From the NCBI GenBank assembly GCA_963785255.1, contig CAWAUR010000017.1, positions 487,986 to 551,985 on the forward strand: 64,000 nucleotides of DNA, read 5' to 3'. A model generated the notes under the pieces. The model searched no databases. It worked only from the letters and a program-made list of their open reading frames with translations, and was not told the origin of the DNA. The translations under genes were made by a program, and so were the position numbers. This stretch comes from Bog-159 sp963785255. Lineage in GTDB: Bacteria; Acidobacteriota; Terriglobia; Bryobacterales; Bryobacteraceae. Position 1 is the first letter of the stretch. Each line of letters begins with the position of its first letter. Below are positions 34,120 to 41,293 of this stretch, piece after piece.

Positions 34120-34440
34120 ATGAGGCGCTCGCTTTCGATACGACTCGATAGGCTGGAAGCCAGTTGCCGGAAAAACGATGCGATGGCCGCTGACCGTCGC
34201 CGGCTCATCCGACACGAGGCATTGGGCATCTCTCGGCCGATGAACTGCGGGTTCTATTAGCGGCCAGACGAGCCGTGCAAGATGGGCGGACGCTTGACTG
34301 ATAGGGAGCTTGCGGCTGTGAAAGCGCTCAATACTGCCACGGAGGTGGCATGCCAGAGAGCCGGGCTCGCATTTGGAGACTTCAAACGATATCGCCGCCG
34401 GGCCACACCAGGCCGCGGAGGTATCGAAGCAACGCAATGA
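34120..34440 (+). pseudogene. Small helical protein gene with two frameshifts
   Basis: Three overlapping frames join into one protein: MRRSLSIRLDRLEASCRKND ... RRRLIRHEALG; then HLSADELRVLLAARRAVQDG RTL; then TDRELAAVKALNTATEVACQ and FGDFKRY to a TGA at 34438-34440. Shifts lie near 34228 and 34297. The middle and last parts align with the paralogue at 33937. It starts 4 bases after the paralogue's stop. Confidence 0.5.
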
Positions 34441-34462
34441 ATCGTGAAAGGGAGGTTGGATC

Positions 34463-34738
34463 GTGAACCTACGTCGAAGACTCGCAGCCCTTGAGAAGCG
34501 GCTGATCATCGAACCCACGCTGCTGATCATGGCAGACGGCAGCACCGCGAGCATCCCCGGCTGCAGCGATCTGCTCAATTTACTTGTCGTCGCGGCCCGC
34601 GGCGCGAATATCAGCTCCGGCCAGGCGACGCAACTGGACCTGATTCGGCGCTCCACGGATGCTATACAGTCGGACGGTGGGCGCTTGATTGAGGTGATCC
34701 GGTGCTGCGTGCTTGGTCCGGGGAAAGAGACGGCATGA
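34463..34738 (+). CDS. Small conserved protein of the phage-type module, copy B
   Basis: A 91-residue paralogue of the 10138 protein: NLRRRLAALEKRLIIEPTLL, NISSGQATQLDLIRRSTDAI, QSDGGRLIEVIRCCVLG. The GTG start follows GGAGG, the same context as copy A. The stop overlaps the ATG of a 26-codon frame (ATGA), so the next two genes are probably coupled to it. Function unknown. Confidence 0.6.
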   Translation: MNLRRRLAALEKRLIIEPTLLIMADGSTASIPGCSDLLNLLVVAARGANISSGQATQLDLIRRSTDAIQSDGGRLIEVIRCCVLGPGKETA

Positions 34739-34815
34739 ATCTAGCAGAGACGGCCTCGCGACTTCGGACGCGCTGGGGGCCGGGCCCCTCTATGCACGCA
34801 CCCACGAAAGAATGA
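34735..34815 (+). CDS. 26-residue coupling ORF
   Basis: MNLAETASRLRTRWGPGPSM then HAPTKE. Its ATG overlaps the previous TGA and its TGA overlaps the ATG of the HTH gene, an ATGA at both ends. Such a frame could carry translating ribosomes from one gene to the next. It may or may not make a functional peptide. Confidence 0.35.
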   Translation: MNLAETASRLRTRWGPGPSMHAPTKE

Positions 34816-35198
34816 AGAAGGGACACGGAAGCAAACTCGGGCGGAAAAAAGAAGCGGCGATCAAAGCCTTGCTCTCGGAGAGGAACCATGCCGAGGCGGC
34901 CCGTGTCGCAGGCATTGATCCGAGCACCCTGACGCGCTGGCTGCGTTTGCCGGAGTTCCTGGAGGAGTACCGGCGCGCCCGTTGGGAAGTGGTGGAGCAA
35001 GCCTATTCCCGTGCCCAGCAGAATACCGGCGCCGCCACTTCCGTGCTCCTGAAGCTGATGGCAGATCCCGCGACGCCTGCCGCGGGCCGGATCCGCGCTG
35101 CGTTGGGCATTTTTGGCCTGGCCCGCGAAGCGTTGGATCTGGATATCGAGACCCGCGTGTCGGCCTTAGAACGCGCCGCGGAGTCCGCCGCGAAGTGA
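34812..35198 (+). CDS. Phage-type HTH protein (terminase-small-subunit-like), copy B
   Basis: A 128-residue protein, about 90 percent identical to the one at 9682: MKKGHGSKLGRKKEAAIKAL, HAEAARVAGIDPSTLTRWLR, AREALDLDIETRVSALERAA. Here it lies downstream of the small conserved gene, whereas in the first locus it lies upstream. The ATG overlaps the stop of the coupling frame. Role as terminase small subunit or general HTH regulator is not settled. Confidence 0.65.
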   Translation: MKKGHGSKLGRKKEAAIKALLSERNHAEAARVAGIDPSTLTRWLRLPEFLEEYRRARWEVVEQAYSRAQQNTGAATSVLLKLMADPATPAAGRIRAALGIFGLAREALDLDIETRVSALERAAESAAK

Positions 35199-35273
35199 AT
35201 GAAGCACAAATTGATGGGACCGAAGAATCTGGAAGAAGCCGTGGCCGCGCTGGCATCCCATTTCGCAAACTGA
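35199..35273 (+). CDS. 24-residue ORF directly after the HTH gene
   Basis: MKHKLMGPKNLEEAVAALAS then HFAN. The ATG directly follows the HTH gene's TGA. It looks like a short helical peptide, or the start of a longer gene cut short. Weak support. Confidence 0.25.
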   Translation: MKHKLMGPKNLEEAVAALASHFAN

Positions 35274-35329
35274 CCACCATCGGGATGGGGTGGGCGGAGA
35301 ACACCTGCTCTGTGCAATCCTCTGCAAGC

Positions 35330-35362
35330 TCCCAGCAGGTGGCTGGCCCGCAGGTGGAGCAC
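35330..35362 (+). repeat. 33-bp direct repeat, outer copy
   Basis: TCCCAGCAGGTGGCTGGCCC and 13 further bases are identical to 35503-35535, where they encode the last residues of the DUF927 gene copy 3 (RASHLLG). The outer copy lies 173 bases away, outside the gene. Confidence 0.85.
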
Positions 35363-35490
35363 GCATCTGCGCTTTTCTGGCTGGCGCGTCGCGCAGCGTG
35401 ATGCCGGCCGATGGCGGAGTTTTCTGAAAGACGCGCTGTAAGCGGCTGTAAGCCAGTCTTTAAGTTTTGGGCGCAGAGGCGACGCCCACC

Positions 35491-37329
35491 CTATCCCGAT
35501 AGTCCCAGCAGGTGGCTGGCCCGCAGGTGGAGCACTTTCCTGGCGCTGCCTGCCAAGGTCCGGCGCACTACCAGCACCTGGCGCGCAGTATCTCTGCTCG
35601 CCAATAGCCCTCGTTCCCACAGCCTGCGCCGCAGGGCCGCCTCGCTCACCGCTAGGCTCTCCGTACCAGCTATCTCCTGCACGACTTGATAGCTGGCGCT
35701 GGGCTCCAGGTATAAGTCACCGTTCACCACCCAACCGATGCAGCGGCCCCGTGGCTTCCACCCACGGCCAGAACCGGTTCGCTGCCAGCCCCAGCCGGCG
35801 GCCTCGGTTGGCGCCTTGCCTTGCCGGTCCGCCACATACGCCTGGCCGGTTGCCAGGGCGGTCTTCAACAGGCCCGTAAACCGCACTGTCGGATCGCCAG
35901 CCGTCTGATATTTTGCTTGCCGCTCGGCAAGTTCGACCAGCGCCTGTCTGGCGCGCTCCTCCAACTCCGCTCTTTCAAGCCCCCCGATGGCCCCCTTTTC
36001 CGCGGCGAAGTCCAGGAAGATCTCCCAGCCAGCCCGCAGTTCCGCTATCGCTGCCGGTGTCCGCGCATGTCCCGCCATCCCGTGCTCCTGACTGCGCAGG
36101 ACCTGCACGCGCTGCTGCAGGCGGTTCTGCATGGCCTCATAGGTGCCCGCCAGCCACACCACGAAGGCGCCCATCGCTGCTGCCAGGAGACCTTCACGCC
36201 CGGCACTCTGGCCGGCGTTCAATGCCGTCCGTCGAACCGCGCCGGCGTCGATCTCAACAATCAGCAGCCGGGCGCGGATACTTTGTCCCGGCGGCACCGC
36301 TTCTCCGGTTCCCAGCACCAGCCCGCGCGGGGCTTGCTGCGTCTGGAGTCGTCCGTCTCCTCCCAGACGGCTGCGTGCCTGTGCATTTCCCACGCCGCGG
36401 AACAAGCGTTCCGTAACGCTCTCTAACAGTCCGTCACCCACGCCGCCGGCGGGAGCGAAGTCGTCCACCACCAGCAACGCATCTTTGGCGGCGTAAGCCA
36501 GCCGTTCCAAGGCATTCGCCGTGGAGGCGAAGTTGGCTGGCAGACCGCTGGCATCCATGGCTGCGCCGAAGTGTTGCTGTGCCAGCGCCGCGAGGGCGGT
36601 CTTAAAGACCCCGCTGGGACCGCTTAAGAACAGACTGAAACGTGACGCGCCCAGGGCTGCCCGATACACGCTCGCCAGCAGGGGAAAGCTGATCCGGTCG
36701 GGCGCGGCCAAGAGTATCTGCAAGCTGGCTCGCACGGCTGTCGTCAACTGCCCATGATTGGCGGGCACACGCAACTGGTAATGCTGCAGAGCGGCCGGCG
36801 GTTGTACTTGCAATCCATTGACCGGTCCGCCGACTCCCAGCGCGCCTCCGGCATGCAGGTACACCCATTGTGAGCCGTGTCGGCGCCAGCCCAGATGCGC
36901 GTAGATGTGTTCCTGATGAATCGCCCCGGATAAGGACTGCATGGCAGCGCGCACATGCTGTTGCTGTCCCGGATAGATGATGGCCCGTGGTCCCAGCCTT
37001 TCGAGCACCCAGCCCATCCGGCCGAACTCCGCTGCCGGCAGGGCAAAGACTTGGCGGCTCCCCCCCAATTCGGCTTCCACGCCAAATTCGCGTTGCTGTT
37101 GGGCGCCATCGTCGCGGATGATATCACTCACGATCCGGGCCCTGAAGTTAGCCACCGGAGTGCGCCTCACCCGGCCGTTGGCCAACTGATCCCGGCGGAC
37201 CATGTGCGTCCCGCTGTACTCGTAGCAGCGCAACGATGATTCGTCGACGGGTATGTCAGCGTCCAACTCTGGCACCGTCCCGCCATCTGGATCCTGCTCG
37301 GCGCCCAAAAAGATCATTCTGAATTTCAT
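35491..37329 (-). CDS. DUF927-type ATPase/helicase-like protein, copy 3
   Basis: A 612-residue copy of the protein at 12077, identical as far as I can read except near the end: VLVVRRTLAGSARKVLHLRA SHLLGLSG here against VLLVRRILAGAARKVLHLRA SHLLARSA in copy 1. The P-loop GPSGVFKT, Walker B LLVVDDF and the AGGAG start are kept. It probably acts on DNA in the replication of a mobile element; no partner gene accompanies it here. Confidence 0.75.
   Translation of the reverse strand: MKFRMIFLGAEQDPDGGTVPELDADIPVDESSLRCYEYSGTHMVRRDQLANGRVRRTPVANFRARIVSDIIRDDGAQQQREFGVEAELGGSRQVFALPAAEFGRMGWVLERLGPRAIIYPGQQQHVRAAMQSLSGAIHQEHIYAHLGWRRHGSQWVYLHAGGALGVGGPVNGLQVQPPAALQHYQLRVPANHGQLTTAVRASLQILLAAPDRISFPLLASVYRAALGASRFSLFLSGPSGVFKTALAALAQQHFGAAMDASGLPANFASTANALERLAYAAKDALLVVDDFAPAGGVGDGLLESVTERLFRGVGNAQARSRLGGDGRLQTQQAPRGLVLGTGEAVPPGQSIRARLLIVEIDAGAVRRTALNAGQSAGREGLLAAAMGAFVVWLAGTYEAMQNRLQQRVQVLRSQEHGMAGHARTPAAIAELRAGWEIFLDFAAEKGAIGGLERAELEERARQALVELAERQAKYQTAGDPTVRFTGLLKTALATGQAYVADRQGKAPTEAAGWGWQRTGSGRGWKPRGRCIGWVVNGDLYLEPSASYQVVQEIAGTESLAVSEAALRRRLWERGLLASRDTARQVLVVRRTLAGSARKVLHLRASHLLGLSG
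35503..35535 (+). repeat. 33-bp direct repeat, copy inside the end of DUF927 copy 3
   Basis: Second copy of the repeat at 35330-35362. It overlaps the stop-proximal codons of the DUF927 gene copy 3, in the part where copies 1 and 3 differ. Confidence 0.85.
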
Positions 37330-37644
37330 CACGTCTCCTGTGCGCAGCAGCGTTCGCCTGACGGAACCGGCATTATGGTGCGCGCTGAGACATGCATGGC
37401 TCAGGAAGGGCCGGACAGTCAACTTGGCCGGAGAGCATCAGTTGTCGGGTTTGTCAGGTTTGTCGGGTTTCGAGGGAGGGTGGTAACCGCGGTCGAGAGA
37501 GGGTAAGCGTGGTGCCGCGCAGATGCAAGGCCATTAAATACGGTCGAACGCGCTAAAGCCAGCTAACCGATTGATACAGATAGGCTTGCAGATAATCGCC
37601 GGGGGCCTGATAATTTCAATTTACGTGCACCTGCGTGCATCTGC
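35588..37644 (-). repeat. DUF927 repeat unit, copy 3 (2057 bp)
   Basis: Nearly identical to 12174-14230. The right edge is sharp at GTGCATCTGC, after which the flanks differ completely. The unit includes the 45-base transposase tail and the GTCGGGTTT tandem repeat. Confidence 0.85.
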
Positions 37645-37693
37645 ATGCTGCTCGACCCAATCCACGCCATTATAGGCCCAGGTGTCGCCGTAG

Positions 37694-38560
37694 TATGATT
37701 CGGCGCTCACAGCGATTCAAAGCACTGCAAACGCCAATACCGCCGTCGGCTACGATGCGCTCTACTCCAACACGAGCGGCAGCTACAACACCGCCATCGG
37801 CTTCGAGGCGCTCTATTCGAACACCACCAACAGCAGCAACACCGCTGTCGGCAATAGCGCGCTCTATTCTACGGCGGGCGGCGGGGCCAATGTCGCCGTC
37901 GGCTCCGGCGCTCTCCAGAACAATACCACCGGCACCGACAGCACGGCGGTCGGCATGTGGTCGCTCGAACAAGCGACCGGCAGCCCGAATACGGCTATGG
38001 GCTTCAGCGCCGGATACTACACCGTGGCCACCAGCGACAACACCGCCATCGGCTATCAGGCCATGCAGGGCACCTCCGCCAATCCCCTGACGGGCAATGG
38101 TTACAATACTGCGGTCGGCCACGGGGCGCTCTCCTTGATCAAGGGAGCAGCTACGGATAACACTGCGCTTGGCATGTGGGCGCTCGAAAGCAACACCACC
38201 GGCTCGTACAACACCTCTCTCGGTTTCGCCGCGCTTATCGATGACACCACCGGCACCGACAGCACGTCGGTCGGCTTCCAGGCGCTGAATCAGGCGACCG
38301 ACAGCGTCCTAAACACCGCGGTGGGCTATAACGCCGGAGAATATGTCACGAGCGGTACTGACAACATCGCCATCGGCTATCAGGCGATGAAAGGCACCAG
38401 CGCCAATCCCCTGACGGGCACGAGCGCCGCCAATCTCGGCGGCAATATCGCGATTGGCGACAACGCGCTGACGGCTATCACGGGCAACGCCGACGGCAAC
38501 GTCGCGATCGGCTATGACGCGCTGACCAAATCCACCGTCAACTCCACGAAGACTGCCGGT
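37694..38560 (+). pseudogene. Endosialidase-chaperone/adhesin-like repeat protein, truncated at both ends
   Basis: An open frame of about 290 codons made of a repeat of roughly 14-28 residues: NTAVGYDALYSNTSGSYNTA, IGFEALYSNTTNSSNTAVGN, TGTDSTAVGMW, NIAIGYQAMKGTSANP. These are the AxG[YFN]xAL...NT repeats of phage tail-fibre and trimeric-adhesin-like stalks. An in-frame TAG at 37691 precedes it and there is no ATG until 37955. At the 3' end it runs into a brxL fragment in another frame, so head and tail are both lost. Confidence 0.6.
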
Positions 38561-38822
38561 CCAGGCGGGCCTTGTGATCCTCGGCGACCTGAGCATCCAG
38601 GGGAATATCAAAGCAATGCGGTCCTTGGCCGAGCCGTTGCAGGTTGCTATGGACAACGGCGCACGCAAGGCACTGATCCCGCTGGAAAACAAACGGAACT
38701 TTCTCGAAGTCTCCGGCGACATCGTAGAGCGGGTTGACCCGGTGTTTTTCTCCGATCCGATGACTGCGGCGATGAAGGCGTTGAACATGACGTCCTTAAA
38801 ACACCCATGGCCGGAAATGTAA
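38556..38822 (+). pseudogene. brxL: C-terminal Lon-like domain fragment of BREX protein BrxL
   Basis: The frame reads GLVILGDLSIQGNIKAMRSL, AEPLQVAMDNGARKALIPLE, NKRNFLEVSGDIVERVDPVF, FSDPMTAAMKALNM and stops. This is the C-terminal end of the Lon-like protease domain of BrxL: the ILGDxSIQGNIK and DNGAxxALIPxxNKRxF blocks are characteristic. About 90 of roughly 700 residues remain, and the ATPase domain is absent. BREX is an anti-phage defence system; no other BREX gene is seen in the window. Confidence 0.65.
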
Positions 38823-39072
38823 CGTTTTGCGACTATGACCACCATTAAATACTGGTGGATCGGCAGGCTCAGGTCGTAGTCGGCATCATAACGAGTCCCA
38901 GGAGACTAATAAAGCGTCCTCATCATCCCTCTTCCTCGCGCTACCGCCATCCGATTTGCCAAAGAACCGCCATGGGTCGAACTACTGGCCTAGTACTGTT
39001 CGAATCGCCTGAGAGCCTCGAATCGGACGCCTTGTGAGTAAAATGGCTATTATCAATAATAGAGAGGCTAAC

Positions 39073-41241
39073 GTGAAGAATTTCTCAGCACTTTTCTCGG
39101 TTTTTTGTTCATTTATCGGACTTGCGCACGGGCAAGCTCCCGTAGAGCATGTTGTCCACACTTTCGGGAATTTCACGCACGGCGCGACTCCCTACGGGAC
39201 GCTTGCCCGAGATACCAGCGGCAATCTCTACGGAACGACGTATCTGGGCGGTACGGCCAATATGGGCGTCGTTTTCAAGCTCCATGCTGGAGCGTACCAG
39301 ACCTTGCACAGTTTCCTAGGCGGTTCCGACGGGGCCAACCCTTATGCCGGCGTTACCCTTGATAATTCCGGAAATGTGTACGGGACGACGTATCTGGGCG
39401 GCGTGGCGAACGTCGGCACGGTCTATAAAATAAACGCGGCAGGGCAGGAGACAGTGATCTATGCCTTCTCGGGCCAGGTGGACGGGGCCAACCCTTACGC
39501 AAGCCTGACCATCGATTCAGCAGGCAATGTGTACGGAACTACGGTGTACGGTGGAGCGAATAACGCAGGCGTTGTTTTCAAGATTAGCCCTGTGGGTCAG
39601 GAAACCACCCTGTACAGCTTTAAGGGAAAAGCCGACGGCGCGAGCCCGTATGGATGGCTCATCTTCGATCCCAGCGGAAATCTTTACGGGACTACCTACG
39701 GCGGAGGCCAGCATGGGAAGGGCGTCATCTACGAGTTGAATAACTCATTCCAGGAAACCGTGCTCTACAGCTTCGACAGCCGCAACGGAAGCCCCCATGC
39801 CGGGCTCACCCGCGACTCGGCCGGCAACTATTATGGCACTACCTCAAGCATCATTTATGAGTTCAGCGCCACCAATCAATTCACAACCCTTTATCAATTC
39901 GCTATTGGCGAGGGACCGCAGGACCCCGACTCCGGAGTGGTCCTTGATACAGCCGGCAATATTTATGGCACTACCGACGGCGGAGGCGTTCCCTTACGGG
40001 GGATTGTATACAAATTAGACACCGCGGGCGCTCTTACATCTTTGTATGCATTTCCAGGAGGGCCAGGGTATCAAGTCCCGACAGGTGGCATTATTCTCGA
40101 TCCGAGCGGACAGATCTTCGGTACGACCCCGAATGCGGGTTCGGCGGGCATGGTCTACCAGATGGACGCCTCCGGGAAGGAAAGAACGCTCTACACGTTC
40201 CCGGGTGCCGCCGATGGTACAACACCTTTTGGGTCGCTGATCATGGATGCTAAGGGCAATCTGTATGGTACGACTCAAAAAGGGGGCCCTACGAATTCAG
40301 GAGTCCTCTACAAGATCGATCCCTCAGGAAAAGAGACAACCCTTTATGACTTTACCGGCACTCCTGGAGCGGGACCCGGCCACATTATCGCCCGAGACTC
40401 AAAGGGAGATATCTACGGGGCCGCCGATACTGGCGCGGACGGTTTCGGATCGTTGTTTAAGCTGTCAGCTTCGGGAGCGTACACCACGATCTATAACTTT
40501 ACCGGTGGGCCGGATGGTACTGGCTCCGACGGCGTAACGCTCGATTCTGCAGGAAATCTCTATGGGGCTGGAACGGGGGGCTTGGCTCCCTCAGGCCTCA
40601 TATTTAAGATCGCGACTTCCGGGATCTTCTCTGTTCTCTACACGTTCACTGGCGGTGCTGATGGCAGCGACCCAAATCCCGAGCTGACAATTGACGCAAG
40701 CGGCAACATCTACGGCACTACGGTGTATGGCGGATCTGGCGCAGGCGTAGTTTTCGAGATCACTAACCAAACCGCATTTAGAACACTTTACACTTTCACG
40801 GACGGCACAGACGGGGGTAACCCTACGGCTGGCGTTGTGCTCGATCCTGCAGGTGCTCTGTATGGCACTACATCGAATGGCGTGCCAAACGGTGGGCGGG
40901 TCTTTAAGATCAGCGCAGCGGGCGAGTATGGTGTTCTTTATAGCTTTACCAATATCTTGGATGGAGAGTTGCCCCTGTCGAGTGTCGTTCTCGATCCGAC
41001 TGGAAATCTATATGGTACGACTTCAATCGGCGGAGCGACGGGCTGCACGTACGCGTGTGGCGTAGTTTACGAGCTTGATACGTCCGGCCAAGAGACTGTC
41101 CTTCATAGTTTTACAGATGGCGCAGGCGGCGGGTATCCCTATTCGAACGTCATTCTAAGTCCATCTGGCAACCTCTACGGCACTGCGGTATTTGGCGGTA
41201 CCACCGGCGGCGGAGTATTGTATAAGATAACTCCACAATAG
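39073..41241 (+). CDS. Long GloVer-type tandem-repeat exported protein
   Basis: A 722-residue protein of about fourteen GloVer repeats (typical unit: LTIDSAGNVYGTTVYGGANN, AGVVFKISPxGxETTLYSF). The GTG at 39073 follows GAGAGG and gives a compact signal peptide (KNFSALFSVFCSFIGLAHGQ); an ATG at 39043 and a GTG at 39034 are alternatives. Unlike the two shorter family members it has no IPT domain. The highly regular repeats suggest an extracellular propeller- or solenoid-like fold. Function unknown. A strong hairpin lies at the stop codon. Confidence 0.8.
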   Translation: MKNFSALFSVFCSFIGLAHGQAPVEHVVHTFGNFTHGATPYGTLARDTSGNLYGTTYLGGTANMGVVFKLHAGAYQTLHSFLGGSDGANPYAGVTLDNSGNVYGTTYLGGVANVGTVYKINAAGQETVIYAFSGQVDGANPYASLTIDSAGNVYGTTVYGGANNAGVVFKISPVGQETTLYSFKGKADGASPYGWLIFDPSGNLYGTTYGGGQHGKGVIYELNNSFQETVLYSFDSRNGSPHAGLTRDSAGNYYGTTSSIIYEFSATNQFTTLYQFAIGEGPQDPDSGVVLDTAGNIYGTTDGGGVPLRGIVYKLDTAGALTSLYAFPGGPGYQVPTGGIILDPSGQIFGTTPNAGSAGMVYQMDASGKERTLYTFPGAADGTTPFGSLIMDAKGNLYGTTQKGGPTNSGVLYKIDPSGKETTLYDFTGTPGAGPGHIIARDSKGDIYGAADTGADGFGSLFKLSASGAYTTIYNFTGGPDGTGSDGVTLDSAGNLYGAGTGGLAPSGLIFKIATSGIFSVLYTFTGGADGSDPNPELTIDASGNIYGTTVYGGSGAGVVFEITNQTAFRTLYTFTDGTDGGNPTAGVVLDPAGALYGTTSNGVPNGGRVFKISAAGEYGVLYSFTNILDGELPLSSVVLDPTGNLYGTTSIGGATGCTYACGVVYELDTSGQETVLHSFTDGAGGGYPYSNVILSPSGNLYGTAVFGGTTGGGVLYKITPQ

Positions 41242-41277
41242 GCACCAAAGACTTGCATTTGCAAACCTTTGGTGCCT
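41240..41277. terminator. Bidirectional terminator hairpin between convergent genes
   Basis: A perfect 11-bp stem AGGCACCAAAG / CTTTGGTGCCT with a 16-base loop, overlapping the last base of the + strand gene and lying 16 bases from the end of the convergent gene. There is no strong T run on either side. Confidence 0.65.
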
Positions 41278-41293
41278 CGCCCAAACTCTTTCG

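Noticed and set aside
37635..37693. Short minus-strand kelch-like motif (YYGDTWAYNGVDWVEQ)
   Set aside because: The motif fits a kelch repeat, but only about 16 residues are present between the DUF927 unit edge and the stalk-repeat remnant, too little to list as a gene.
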